The position numbers were made by a program, and so were the translations under genes. The notes under the pieces were generated by a model that was not told the origin of the DNA, ran no database searches, and was given only the letters and a program-made list of their open reading frames with translations. DNA of 64,000 nucleotides from Bog-473 sp963728845 (GTDB lineage: Bacteria; Actinomycetota; Acidimicrobiia; Acidimicrobiales; RAAP-2). Each line of letters opens with the position of its first letter. The stretch's first letter is position 1. This document shows, one piece after another, positions 38,724 to 46,877 of the stretch. The stretch covers positions 186,001-250,000 of the forward strand of contig CAVSLS010000041.1 in assembly GCA_963728845.1 (NCBI GenBank), in the 5' to 3' direction.

Positions 38724-39293
38724 TCAGCGACCCCGGATGAACTGCATCGCCTCGGCGCGGGTCGCCACGTCGGTGCGGAAGAGACCGCGCACCGAGGAGG
38801 TCACGGTGACCGTGCCGGGCTTCTTGACGCCCCGCATGGACATGCACAGGTGCTCGGCCTCGATCACGACGAGCACGCCGCGGGGGGAGAGGATGTCGTC
38901 GATGGCGTCGGCGATCTGGGTGGTCATGCGCTCTTGCACCTGCAGCCGCCGGGCGTACCCGTCGACGAGGCGGGCCAGCTTGGACAGCCCCGTGATGCGG
39001 CCGTCCTCGGCCGGGATGTAGGCGACGTGGGCCTTGCCCAGGAACGGCACCAGGTGGTGCTCGCACAACGACGCAAAGGGGATGTCGCGCACCATCACCA
39101 TCTCGTCGTGCTCCGCCGCGAAGGTGACCTCGAGGTGCCGGGCCGGGTCGTCGTGGAGGCCCGAGAAGAGCTCCTCGTACATCGAGGCGACCCGGTCCGG
39201 GGTCGCGACGAGACCGTCGCGCTCGGGGTCCTCCCCGATCGCGCTGAGCAGCTCCGCCACGGCCACCCGCACCCGTTCGACGTCGACGCTCAT
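38724..39293 (-). CDS. folE: GTP cyclohydrolase I
   Basis: 189 residues from ATG 39293. Converts GTP to dihydroneopterin triphosphate, the first step in folate. ATPDRVASMYEELFSG, MVRDIPFASLCEHHLVPF (zinc Cys and catalytic His), GRITGLSKLARLVDGYARR, and VVIEAEHLCMSMRGVKKPG (second zinc Cys) are diagnostic. Intact. Overlaps the end of hpt by 4 bp. ftsH, which lies between hpt and folE in mycobacteria, is missing here. Confidence 0.96.
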   Translation of the reverse strand: MSVDVERVRVAVAELLSAIGEDPERDGLVATPDRVASMYEELFSGLHDDPARHLEVTFAAEHDEMVMVRDIPFASLCEHHLVPFLGKAHVAYIPAEDGRITGLSKLARLVDGYARRLQVQERMTTQIADAIDDILSPRGVLVVIEAEHLCMSMRGVKKPGTVTVTSSVRGLFRTDVATRAEAMQFIRGR

Positions 39294-39862
39294 TGGAGCG
39301 GCCCTGTGTAGTGGTGCACGCCGCGCAGGTTGCGGTAGCGCTCGCCCACATCGAGGCCGTAGCCGACCACGAACTCGGGCGGGATGCCGAAGCCGACGTA
39401 GCGCAGGTCGAGATCGACCCGCTGCTCGCCCTCCTTGACCAGCAACGCGCACACCTCCAGGCTCTTGGGCTGGCGGGCGCTGAGGTAGCGCCGCAGGTAG
39501 TTCAAGGTGAGGCCGCTGTCGATGATGTCCTCGACGACGAGCACGTGGCGGCCGTCGAGCTCGGCGTCGAGGTCCTTCACGATGCGCACGACGCCCGACG
39601 TCCTCGTCGCGCTGCCGTAGGACGACACGGCCATGAAGTCGACCTCGACCGGCAGCTCGATGGCCCGGCACAGGTCGCTCAGGAAGAGCATGGCCCCCTT
39701 GAGCACGGCCACCAGCAGGGGCGGCTCGGCGGCGTAGTCGGCGGTGATCTGCTCGCCGAGCTCGGCCACCCGGGCGGCCAGCCGTGCCGCGTCGACCAGC
39801 ACGGGTCCGACGTCGGGCTCGGCCCAGGTCGGGACGCCCGCTACGGCCTCGTCGAGGGTCAC
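39290..39862 (-). CDS. hpt: Hypoxanthine phosphoribosyltransferase
   Basis: 190 residues from a GTG at 39862. Salvages hypoxanthine and guanine with PRPP. LLVAVLKGAMLFLSDL, the SSYGS loop, the PRPP motif VLVVEDIIDSGLTLNYLRRYL, VDLDLRYVGFGIP and FVVGYGLDVGERYRNL are present. Its frame continues upstream into the C-terminal part of tilS without a stop, so a TilS-Hpt fusion is possible; however, the GTG at 39862-39860 overlaps a TGA in another frame as GTGA, as at most junctions here. Intact from that start. Confidence 0.92.
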   Translation of the reverse strand: MTLDEAVAGVPTWAEPDVGPVLVDAARLAARVAELGEQITADYAAEPPLLVAVLKGAMLFLSDLCRAIELPVEVDFMAVSSYGSATRTSGVVRIVKDLDAELDGRHVLVVEDIIDSGLTLNYLRRYLSARQPKSLEVCALLVKEGEQRVDLDLRYVGFGIPPEFVVGYGLDVGERYRNLRGVHHYTGPLQ

Positions 39863-40785
39863 CGGCGTGACACTACCGGAGGGTCCCGGTTCGACCCGGA
39901 GCCGGCCGTCCGTCCGCCGCACCCGCCGGGCGCCCGAGAGCTCCGTCCCTCTGGCCGCGCCCCGCGCCACCGCAAGGGTGCGCTCGACCTCGGCCAGCGA
40001 CGGCGGATGGTCCGTCCCGGCCTCGTCACGCAGCCAGCGCCGGAGGGCGCGGCGCGCCAGCGGCTCTGGTCGTCCTCGCCAGCTGTCGCGCGTCGGCGGG
40101 GTCGGGCAGCGCCTCGGCGGCCAGCCGGTCGAGCAGCACCACCTCGTCGCGCAACACGCCGGCCTGCCGGGCCAGCACGGGGACGGGGTCGCGTCCGGCC
40201 ACCTGCGCGCACAGGGGCAGCAGCTCGTGCCGCACGCGGTTGCGCACGAAGGCGGGGTCGGCGTTGCTGGGGTCGCAGACCGGGACCAGACCGACCGCAG
40301 CGCACAGCGCGTGCGTCTCGCGTCGGCGCAGGCCGAGCAGCGGGTGCCGGGGGCCGGGCTCCATCCCCGCCAGGCCGTCCGCCCCCGCACCCCGCAGGAG
40401 GTTCACGAGGATCGTCTCGGCCTGGTCGTCCATGGTGTGCCCGGTCGCCACGCCGTGGGGCAGCACGGCGTAGCGGGCCGCCCGGGCCCGCGCCTCGAGG
40501 TTCGGGCCCGCGCGCCACCGACACCCGGCGGCTCTCGAAGCGCGCCCCGAACCGGCAGGCCGCCTCGGCCACCACGCCGGCCTCGGCGTCCGAGCCGGTG
40601 CGCAGACCGTGCTCGACGTGGATCGCCGTGACCTCGCACCGTGCCGCCCGGGCCAGGACCAGGAGGGCCAGGGAGTCAGCGCCGCCCGAGACCGCACAGG
40701 ACAGCGGGGTCCCCGCCGCGGGGAAGGTGCACCGGGTCAGGAGGTCGGAGACGAGGGCGGTGGGGGTGGTGGGGGTCCTCCTCAC
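39859..40785 (-). CDS. tilS: tRNA(Ile)-lysidine synthetase (two frame changes)
   Basis: N-type ATP pyrophosphatase that converts C34 of tRNA-Ile(CAU) to lysidine; essential in most bacteria. GTG at 40785; PP-loop AVSGGADSLALLVLA, IHVEHGLRTGSDAEA, then after a frame change near 40510-40520 ATGHTMDDQAETILVNLLRG (the HxxDDQxET motif) and NRVRHELLP; after a second change near 40070 LARRALRRWLRDEAG and the short C-terminal segment. About 310 residues when joined, the actinobacterial size. Start overlaps the metalloprotease stop (GTGA). The 3' end runs in frame into hpt. Confidence 0.9.
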   Translation of the reverse strand: MRRTPTTPTALVSDLLTRCTFPAAGTPLSCAVSGGADSLALLVLARAARCEVTAIHVEHGLRTGSDAEAGVVAEAACRFGARFESRRVSVARGPEPRGAGPGGPLRRAAPRRGDRAHHGRPGRDDPREPPAGCGGGRPGGDGARPPAPAARPAPTRDARAVRCGRSGPGLRPQQRRPRLRAQPRAARAAAPVRAGGRTRPRPRAGPAGRRVARRGGAARPAGRRGAARPRRRATAGEDDQSRWRAAPSGAGCVTRPGRTIRRRWPRSSAPLRWRGARPEGRSSRAPGGCGGRTAGSGSNRDPPVVSRR

Positions 40786-41855
40786 CCACCGGCCCGGTCC
40801 ACCCAGCGCGCGGGGTCGCGGATCTCCTCGAGCGTGGGCAGCCACTCTGGCCCCTCCCATACCCGGGCGAGGAGCGCCGGTCCGCCGGCCGCCTCCACCG
40901 ACTCGACGAAGCGCTCTCCCTCGGCGTACTGGCGCATCTTGGCATCGAGGCCGAGGAGCTTCGACATCAGCTTGGTGAGCCCGCGGGCCTGGGTCCGGCG
41001 CTCGTGCAGCACCTTGGAGAAGTGGGCGGCGCCCGGCACCTCGGCGGCGCCGGCGCGGTCCATGGTGACGTCGCCGTGCCCCTCGAGCAGGCTCATCATC
41101 CCCGAGATCTTCGACAGCGCCACGCGCTGCTCGGGCGTGGCCAGCATGCCGACGACCCCGGCCTCCCTGGTCGGGTTGCGACCGGCGCGCAGCTCGGTGG
41201 CGGCGCGGCGGACCATCTCGGCGAACCCCGCCGGGTCGCCCGAGAGCGGGCCCAGCAGTTCGGAGACCAGGCCGACGAAGTGGTCCCGCAACCAGGGCAC
41301 CGCGGTGAACTGCAGGCGGTGCGTCACCTCGTGCAACGCGAGCCAGAGGCGGAACTGGCTCGGCACGAAGCCGTACTGCTCCTCGACCGCGACGATGTTG
41401 GGCCCCACGTAGGAGACGAGGTCCTGGTCCTCGGGGGCCTCGTCGTTGATGAGGAGGTCGTACTGACCCAGCACCCGTGTCGCCATGTAGGCCAGCATCA
41501 AGCCGAGCTGGGTCCCCGCGACGGCGCGCCCGACCACGAGGGACGGGCCCCCGAGCTTGGCGCCGCGCTTGCGCTGCAGGTCGATGAGCGCCGGACCGAC
41601 CAGGCGCTCGATGGAGCGCACGTTGGCCGCGGCCCAGCCGGCCCGGTCCGTCACCTTGGCCCGCGCCGTCCCGTGCGCCGAGTGCAGGCCGGTCGCCTCG
41701 CTCACCAACGACTCGGCCCGGGCGGTGAGCTCGGAGAATTGGGCCTGCAGGTCGCGGGACCGGTAGGAGGCGGGCGCAGGCTTGAGGATCAGGGCGCCGG
41801 CCGCCACGCGTCGGGCGAGGTCCCAGTCCACCATGACCGGTCCGCCCACCGCCAT
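40782..41855 (-). CDS. Zinc-dependent metalloprotease-like protein (DUF2342 type)
   Basis: 357 residues. HEVTHRLQF supplies HExxH; a Glu in LLEGHGDVTMDRAG about 90 residues on is the probable third ligand. The N-terminus VDWDLARRVAAG and the segment LINDEAPEDQDLVSYVGPNI are hallmarks of the actinobacterial family to which Rv3626c belongs, which lies beside tilS and hpt in mycobacteria. Predicted cytoplasmic: no signal peptide. The biological substrate is unknown; some homologues are annotated as coenzyme F420-linked because of position only. Intact. Confidence 0.85.
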   Translation of the reverse strand: MAVGGPVMVDWDLARRVAAGALILKPAPASYRSRDLQAQFSELTARAESLVSEATGLHSAHGTARAKVTDRAGWAAANVRSIERLVGPALIDLQRKRGAKLGGPSLVVGRAVAGTQLGLMLAYMATRVLGQYDLLINDEAPEDQDLVSYVGPNIVAVEEQYGFVPSQFRLWLALHEVTHRLQFTAVPWLRDHFVGLVSELLGPLSGDPAGFAEMVRRAATELRAGRNPTREAGVVGMLATPEQRVALSKISGMMSLLEGHGDVTMDRAGAAEVPGAAHFSKVLHERRTQARGLTKLMSKLLGLDAKMRQYAEGERFVESVEAAGGPALLARVWEGPEWLPTLEEIRDPARWVDRAGG

Positions 41856-41877
41856 GTCCGGGACACCCGGAGAGAGG

Positions 41878-42201
41878 TCAGTGCTCGCCGTGGTGCTGAC
41901 GGCTTTCTTCGTCGATGGCCCGGGCCACCCGGTCGATCAGGCTCTGGGGCACCCGGTCCTTGCAACGGCTCGCGATCACCTGTCGCAACTCGGCCTCGAA
42001 CCCGGCCGCGCCGCCGCACGGCCCGCACCAGTCGAGGTGCACACGGATCTGCGCCCTGCGCTCCTCGGTGAGCTCGCCGTCGAGATAGTGGTACAGCTCG
42101 TGGACCGCCTCGTCGCAGTCGACCGACGGGCCGAACAACCCACCCGCATCCACCGCGGTGCCCTTGTCGACCTTCTTCTCCGAGCCCACGCCCTCGCTCA
42201 T
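41878..42201 (-). CDS. rsrA: RsrA-type zinc anti-sigma factor
   Basis: 107 residues. The zinc-binding anti-sigma motif has Cys29, His55, Cys59 and Cys62 (HLDWCGPC), with the same spacing as Streptomyces RsrA (C11-H37-C41-C44). Oxidation of the cysteines (disulfide stress) releases zinc and the bound sigma factor. It overlaps the sigma gene by 4 bp (ATGA), the usual arrangement for SigR-RsrA pairs, and this gene would be part of its own regulon. Intact. Confidence 0.92.
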   Translation of the reverse strand: MSEGVGSEKKVDKGTAVDAGGLFGPSVDCDEAVHELYHYLDGELTEERRAQIRVHLDWCGPCGGAAGFEAELRQVIASRCKDRVPQSLIDRVARAIDEESRQHHGEH

Positions 42202-42782
42202 TCTCTCGACCCCCCCGGCGTGCTGCCGACGAGGCCTCTTGCTTCTGCCACATCGTGCAACGCCTTCTGCAGCGCCCTTCTTCCCCGGTGGATCCTGCTC
42301 ATGACCGTTCCGATGGGGACGTCGGTGATCTCGGCGATCTCCTTGTAGCTGAAGCCCTCGACGTCGGCCAACATCACGGCCATCCGGAACGCATCGGGCA
42401 GGGCCTCGAGCGCCGCCTTCACGTCCTCGTCGGTGAAGCGTTCCAGGGCCTCGTCCTCGGCGGACCGCCCGGGGTCGCCGCCGCCCGAGCCCGCCAGGCG
42501 CTTGTAGAGGTAGAGGTCCTCGACATCCTCGACGTCGGCCAGTTCAGGGCGCCGCTGCGCGGCGCGGTAGGAGTTGATGTAGGTGTTGGTCAGGATCCGG
42601 TAGAGCCAGGCCCGGAGGTTGGTCCCCTCGGTGAAGGAGTCATAGGACCGGTAGGCCTTGAGGTAGGTCTCCTGCACGAGGTCCTCGGCGTCCGCCCGGT
42701 TGCGAGTCATGCGGAGCGCCGCGGAGTACAGCCCCGGCATGAATTCCATGGCGACGTCGGTGAAGGTCGCCTGGTCTGCCAC
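42198..42782 (-). CDS. sigR: ECF sigma factor, SigR/SigH family
   Basis: 194 residues. Region 2 shows MEFMPGLYSAALRMTRNRADAEDLVQETYLKAYRSYDSF-type sequence (seen as NRADAEDLVQETYLKAYRS), region 4 shows LPDAFRMAVMLADVEGFSYKEIAEITDVPIGTVMSRIHRGRRAL in pieces (GFSYKEIAEITDVPIGTV). It directs RNA polymerase to disulfide-stress promoters (thioredoxin, mycothiol and Clp genes) with consensus GGAAT-N18-GTT in Streptomyces. Held off by the downstream RsrA. Intact. Confidence 0.94.
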   Translation of the reverse strand: MADQATFTDVAMEFMPGLYSAALRMTRNRADAEDLVQETYLKAYRSYDSFTEGTNLRAWLYRILTNTYINSYRAAQRRPELADVEDVEDLYLYKRLAGSGGGDPGRSAEDEALERFTDEDVKAALEALPDAFRMAVMLADVEGFSYKEIAEITDVPIGTVMSRIHRGRRALQKALHDVAEARGLVGSTPGGSRE

Positions 42783-42822
42783 GGATCAACCCTATCCACC
42801 CGGGGTCGATATCGTCTCCGCC

Positions 42823-44043
42823 GTGACCACCGCCCCTCCGAGCCTCGGAATCGACCTGATGAGCGGCGCGTTCTACGGGCGGGAGCCCCACGACGCCTAC
42901 GCCTGGATGCGGGCCAATGCACCCGTGTACTACGACCAGGCCAACGACCTGTGGGCGGCGGCCAGCTACGCGGCGGTCAAACAGGCCTCGGTCGACACCG
43001 AGTCGTTCTCGAACGCCCAGGGCATCCGGCCCAAGTTCGGGCCGCTGCCGATGATGATCGAATTCGACGGGCCCGAGCACGTGCGCCGCCGGCGCCTCGT
43101 CTCCGAAGGCTTCACCCCGCGGCGGGTCCGCGACCAGGAGGGCAAGCTCCGGCTGATCTGCGACGCGCTGATCGACAGGGTCTGCGAGCGCGGGAGCTGC
43201 GACTTCGTCAAGGACCTCGCGGCGCCGCTGCCCATCATCGTGATCGGCGACATGCTCGGGGTCGCGCCCGAAGACCGCGACGACCTGCTGCGTTGGTCCG
43301 ACGACATGCTCAAGGCGCTGGGCGCCCCCGACCCCACCCTCATGGACAAGTCCGCCGCCGCATTCGTGGAGTACACGGACTACATCCACCCCGTCTTCGA
43401 GGACCGCCGCGCCACCAAGAACGCGGACGACCTCGTCGGGGTCCTGGTCCACGCCGAGATCGACGGCAATTCGCTCGACGACGACTCGCTGGTCCACGAG
43501 ACGCTGCTCATCCTGATCGGCGGCGACGAGACGACCCGCCACGTCATCAGCGGCGGCGTCGAGGAGCTGCTGGCCCACCCCGACCAGGTGGCGCAGCTCG
43601 CGGCCGACCCGGACGGGCTCATGACGGGGGCGGTCGAGGAGATGCTGCGCTGGGTGTCGCCGATCAAGAACATGGCCCGGACCGCCACCCGCGACGTCGA
43701 GCTCGCCGGGGAGCAGATCCGCGCCGGCCAGGAGATCCTCCTCTTGTACCCGTCGGCCAACCGCGACGAGACGGTGTTCGAGAACGCGGACGTGTTCGAC
43801 ATCACGCGCAGCCCCAACCCGCACATGGCCTTCGGCTTCGGCGCGCACTTCTGCCTGGGCAATCAACTGGCCCGGCTCGAGCTCCGCGTGATGGTCGAGC
43901 GCGTGCTGGCCCGCCTGCCCGACCTCCGCCTGGCCACCGAGCGCGCCGCGCTGCCGCGGCGGGCGGCCAACTTCATCTCCGGCATTGAGGAGATGCCCGT
44001 CGTGTTCACGCCCAGCTCCCCAATGGGGGTCGGTCCCGTCTGA
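42823..44043 (+). CDS. Cytochrome P450, soluble actinobacterial type
   Basis: 406 residues from GTG. Heme-binding loop FGFGAHFCLGNQLAR with the thiolate Cys, I-helix oxygen-activation motif LILIGGDETTRHVI, ExxR as EEMLRW, and the MMIEFDGPEHVRRRRLV segment resembling CYP142- and CYP125-like enzymes. It needs a ferredoxin and reductase, neither of which is nearby. The gene overlaps the SDR gene (TGATG), so both may act on one hydrophobic alcohol/ketone substrate, possibly a steroid or fatty acid; this is an inference only. Confidence 0.9.
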   Translation: MTTAPPSLGIDLMSGAFYGREPHDAYAWMRANAPVYYDQANDLWAAASYAAVKQASVDTESFSNAQGIRPKFGPLPMMIEFDGPEHVRRRRLVSEGFTPRRVRDQEGKLRLICDALIDRVCERGSCDFVKDLAAPLPIIVIGDMLGVAPEDRDDLLRWSDDMLKALGAPDPTLMDKSAAAFVEYTDYIHPVFEDRRATKNADDLVGVLVHAEIDGNSLDDDSLVHETLLILIGGDETTRHVISGGVEELLAHPDQVAQLAADPDGLMTGAVEEMLRWVSPIKNMARTATRDVELAGEQIRAGQEILLLYPSANRDETVFENADVFDITRSPNPHMAFGFGAHFCLGNQLARLELRVMVERVLARLPDLRLATERAALPRRAANFISGIEEMPVVFTPSSPMGVGPV

Positions 44044-44859
44044 TGGCGGGCGACTCGGGGCGCCGGGGCGTCGCCGGCTGGTCCATCCTCGTCACCGGGG
44101 GCGGGAGCGGCATCGGCCTGGCCACGGCGGAACGCCTGGCGGCCGATGGCGCGCACGTGACGATCTGCGGGCGCACCGAGCAGAAGCTCGTCGACGCGTG
44201 CGCCCGCATCTCCGCCGTTGCGGCGGATGGCGCCACCGCGCGCTACGTGGTGGCCGACGTCACCGACGAGGAACAGGTCGCCGGCGGCGGTGGCGGCGAG
44301 CGCCGAGGCGACCGGCCGCATCGACGGGCTGTTCGCCTGCGCGGGCGGGTCGCTGCACATCGGCTCCGTCCTGACCGCCGACGTGGCCGCGGTGAGGGCC
44401 ACCATCGACCTCAACCTGATGGGCTCGATCATCTGCATCAAGCAGGGCGGCGCCGCCATGCAGGCACAGGGTGGGTCCGGCTCCATCGTCCTCATGTCCT
44501 CCGGTGCGGGCCGGTTCCCCCACCCGTACCTGTGGGCCTACGGGGTGTCGAAGGCCGGCATCTGCTTCCTCGCGGAGACCGCAGCGGAGGAGCTCGGGGC
44601 GCTCGGCATCCGCGTCAACGCGGTGGCGCCGGGGATCATCGACGACGAGCTGATGTCCTTCATCACCGCCGGGGGGCCTCTCCTCGACGACTACCTGGCC
44701 CAGATGCCACTCGGCCGGGTCGGGACGGTCGACGACGTCGCGGCGGCCGTGCGCTACCTCCTCGGACCCGAGTCCTCGTTCGTCACCGGAGAGACCCTTG
44801 GCATCGACGGCGGCCACCACCTGCGCCGGGGCGCCGACTACTCGCTGCTCTTCGGCTGA
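44043..44859 (+). CDS. Short-chain dehydrogenase/reductase (frame interrupted)
   Basis: SDR of about 272 residues. Cofactor motif LVTGGGSGIGLATAERLA, then after a frame change near 44282 NAG-equivalent FACAGGSLHIGS, catalytic Ser in VLMSSGAG, YxxxK as YGVSKAG, and PG motif VAPGIIDDELM. The final GETLGIDGGHHLRRGAD is the typical end. NAD(H) or NADP(H) dependence is not clear. Coupled to the P450 gene by TGATG. Substrate unknown. Confidence 0.87.
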
Positions 44860-44891
44860 CTGGGGCTCCGGGATGTTGACGCTCCGTTCCG

Positions 44892-44940
44892 GTGGTGTTC
44901 TCCGCTAACTGTCAACGGAGTCGTTGATAGTTCCGGGAGA
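44892..44940. repeat. Intergenic palindromic repeat, copy 2
   Basis: Inverted repeat AACTGTCAA (44906-44914) and TTGATAGTT (44923-44931) around CGGAGTCG, flanked by TCTCCG and GGGAGA. Nearly identical to copy 3 50-100 bp away. It lies in the 261-bp gap between the SDR gene and znuA, which holds no gene. Confidence 0.7.
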
Positions 44941-44989
44941 CATCCGGCTCCGCCTGAGCCAACGAACTACCGGGCGGCCGACCACCGGG

Positions 44990-45036
44990 GGGTCTCTCCG
45001 CAGACTGTCAACGGAGTCGTTTATAGTTCCGGGAGA
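44990..45036. repeat. Intergenic palindromic repeat, copy 3
   Basis: GACTGTCAA (45003-45011), spacer CGGAGTCG, then TTTATAGTT (45020-45028), flanked by GGTCTCTCCG and GGGAGA. Same spacing as copy 2, including the identical spacer; differs by a few bases in the arms. Confidence 0.7.
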
Positions 45037-45120
45037 TCATCCCGCCCCGCCCGAGTCGGCCCGAGGCATCCGACACCGGCACACACGCCTGGGCAGGGTC
45101 TTTGCGGGCTACTACTCAAA

Positions 45121-46053
45121 ATGATTACCGTTACGGTTATGGATCACCTTGGGTCTCTCACCGTGCTGTCGGGCTCCATCGGTCTCGCCCTCCTCGGGCT
45201 CTCCGGCGTGGTCGGCGTCGCCGGCGCCGACACCTCGCCCGTCGTCCACGTGGTGGCCGCGGAGAATTTCTGGGGCAACATCACGAGCCAGCTCGGTGGG
45301 AACGACGTCCGGGTGACCTCGCTGATCACCAACCCCAACGCCGACCCGCACCTCTTCGAGACGAGCGCCGCCGACGCCGCAACGCTGGCCCAGGCCCAGG
45401 TCGTCGTGGAGAACGGCGCCGGCTACGACACCTGGATCGGGTCGCTCCTCAGCGCCGACAGCGGGCACCCGAGGATCGTCACCGCCGCATCGGTGCTCCA
45501 CGTCGGGGGCAGCGACCCCAACCCGCACCTCTGGTACGACATCCCTCGGGTCCCAGCCGTCGCCGGCGCCATCACCGCCGCCCTCGCCAAGGCGGCGCCG
45601 CAGGACGCGTCGGCGTTCCATGCCAACCTCGCCCGCTTCGATGCCTCCCTCGCCCCCATCGATGCGACCCTGGCCACCATCAAGCGCCAGTTCCACAACG
45701 TCTCCGTGGCCTACACCGAACGGGTCCCGGGCTATGCGCTCGCCGACGCCGACCTCGACGTCAAGACCCCTCCGGGTTTCGCGCGCTCCATCGAGGACGG
45801 CACCGACCCCGGGCCGGCGGACACCCTCGCCATGCGGCAGCTCATCACCAAGCACGACATCAACGTGCTCCTCTACAACGTGCAGACGGTCACGCCCGTG
45901 ACGACGCAGATACGCTCCCTGGCCCTGCAGCACGGCATCCCCGTCGTCGGCGTGTCGGAGACCCTGCCGGAGGGCGTCGCCACCTATCAGCAGTGGCAGG
46001 GTTCGCAGCTGACCCACCTCCTCCACGCGCTCCAGACGAGCCGAAGCCCGTGA
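45121..46053 (+). CDS. znuA: Zinc ABC transporter substrate-binding lipoprotein/protein
   Basis: 310 residues. An N-terminal hydrophobic stretch (GSIGLALLGLSGVVGVAGA) suggests export. The ZnuA fold is shown by VVAAENFWGNITSQLGG, the metal His in NPNADPHLFE, VVVENGAGYDTW, NPHLWYD (second His) and VAYTERVPGYAL. There is no long His-rich loop, so binding may be of zinc or manganese. ATG 45121 is used; ATG 45139 (MDHLG) is also possible and would put a palindrome ATTACCGTTACGGTTAT just before the start. First gene of znuA-znuC-znuB-zur. Confidence 0.88.
   Translation: MITVTVMDHLGSLTVLSGSIGLALLGLSGVVGVAGADTSPVVHVVAAENFWGNITSQLGGNDVRVTSLITNPNADPHLFETSAADAATLAQAQVVVENGAGYDTWIGSLLSADSGHPRIVTAASVLHVGGSDPNPHLWYDIPRVPAVAGAITAALAKAAPQDASAFHANLARFDASLAPIDATLATIKRQFHNVSVAYTERVPGYALADADLDVKTPPGFARSIEDGTDPGPADTLAMRQLITKHDINVLLYNVQTVTPVTTQIRSLALQHGIPVVGVSETLPEGVATYQQWQGSQLTHLLHALQTSRSP
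45124..45140. promoter_or_regulatory. Candidate Zur operator at the znuA start
   Basis: An A/T-containing palindrome around ACCGT-T-ACGGT, extended by AT on both sides, overlaps the start of znuA. Its position and the zur gene in the same operon suggest autoregulation by zinc, but it does not closely match a Zur box I can recite. Confidence 0.35.
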
Positions 46054-46877
46054 CCGGCGCGGCACCGCCCGTGGAGCTGCGGGGAGCGGCCGTGCGCCTG
46101 GGACAGCGCACCCTGTGGTCGGGCCTGGACCTCACCGTGTCCGAGGGGGAGTTCCTCGCCGTGCTCGGGCCCAACGGCACGGGCAAGACCACCCTGCTCA
46201 AGGTGCTGCTCGGGCTCGTACCGCTCTCCGAGGGCACCGTGCGCCTGCACGGCACGCCGCCGCGGCGCGGCAACCCGGCGCTGGGTTACGTGCCGCAGCA
46301 GCAGGCCTTCGACCGCACGCTGCCGATCCGAGGGCGCGACCTCGTGCGCTTCGGCGTGGACGGTCACCGCTGGGGGCTGCCCCGCCACCCCCGAGCCACG
46401 AGGCGCCGGGTCGACACCGCCCTCGCGGCGGTGGGTGCCCTGCGCTACGCCGACGCCCCGGTCGGCCTGCTGTCGGGCGGCGAGCAGCAACGGCTCCGCA
46501 TCGCCCAGGCCCTGCTGGGCGACCCGGCGGTCCTGCTGTGCGACGAGCCCCTGCTCGCGCTCGACCTGGCGAGCCAGCGCGCCGTGACCCGCCTCATCGA
46601 CGAGCGCCGCCGCGCCGCGGGCACGCCCGTCGTCTTCGTCACCCACGAAGTCAACCCCGTCCTGCCGTACGTGGACCGCATCCTGTACCTGGTGCGCGGA
46701 CGCTGGGCTATCGGCGCCCCCGACGAGATCCTGACCAGCGAGCGCCTCAGCGCGCTCTACGGGATCGGGGTCGACGTGGTCAAGGTGCGCGACCGCTACC
46801 TGGTCGTCAGCGCCGAGGACGAGCTGCCGACCGAGCCCGGCGCCCACGCCCACCACGAGAGGGGGCACGCGCACTGA
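46050..46877 (+). CDS. znuC: Zinc ABC transporter ATPase
   Basis: 275 residues from a GTG overlapping the znuA stop (GTGA). Walker A LGPNGTGKTTLLKVLLG, Q-loop YVPQQQAF, signature LLSGGEQQRLRIAQAL, Walker B VLLCDEPLLALD and His switch VTHEVN are all present. The C-terminal tail HAHHERGHAH is rich in histidine and could sense or buffer zinc. Powers uptake together with ZnuA and ZnuB. Confidence 0.93.
   Translation: MTGAAPPVELRGAAVRLGQRTLWSGLDLTVSEGEFLAVLGPNGTGKTTLLKVLLGLVPLSEGTVRLHGTPPRRGNPALGYVPQQQAFDRTLPIRGRDLVRFGVDGHRWGLPRHPRATRRRVDTALAAVGALRYADAPVGLLSGGEQQRLRIAQALLGDPAVLLCDEPLLALDLASQRAVTRLIDERRRAAGTPVVFVTHEVNPVLPYVDRILYLVRGRWAIGAPDEILTSERLSALYGIGVDVVKVRDRYLVVSAEDELPTEPGAHAHHERGHAH

Noticed and set aside
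45102..46050. A plus-strand frame in another phase through znuA
   Set aside because: It is the shadow of znuA; only its later part, from 46,050, is the real znuC.
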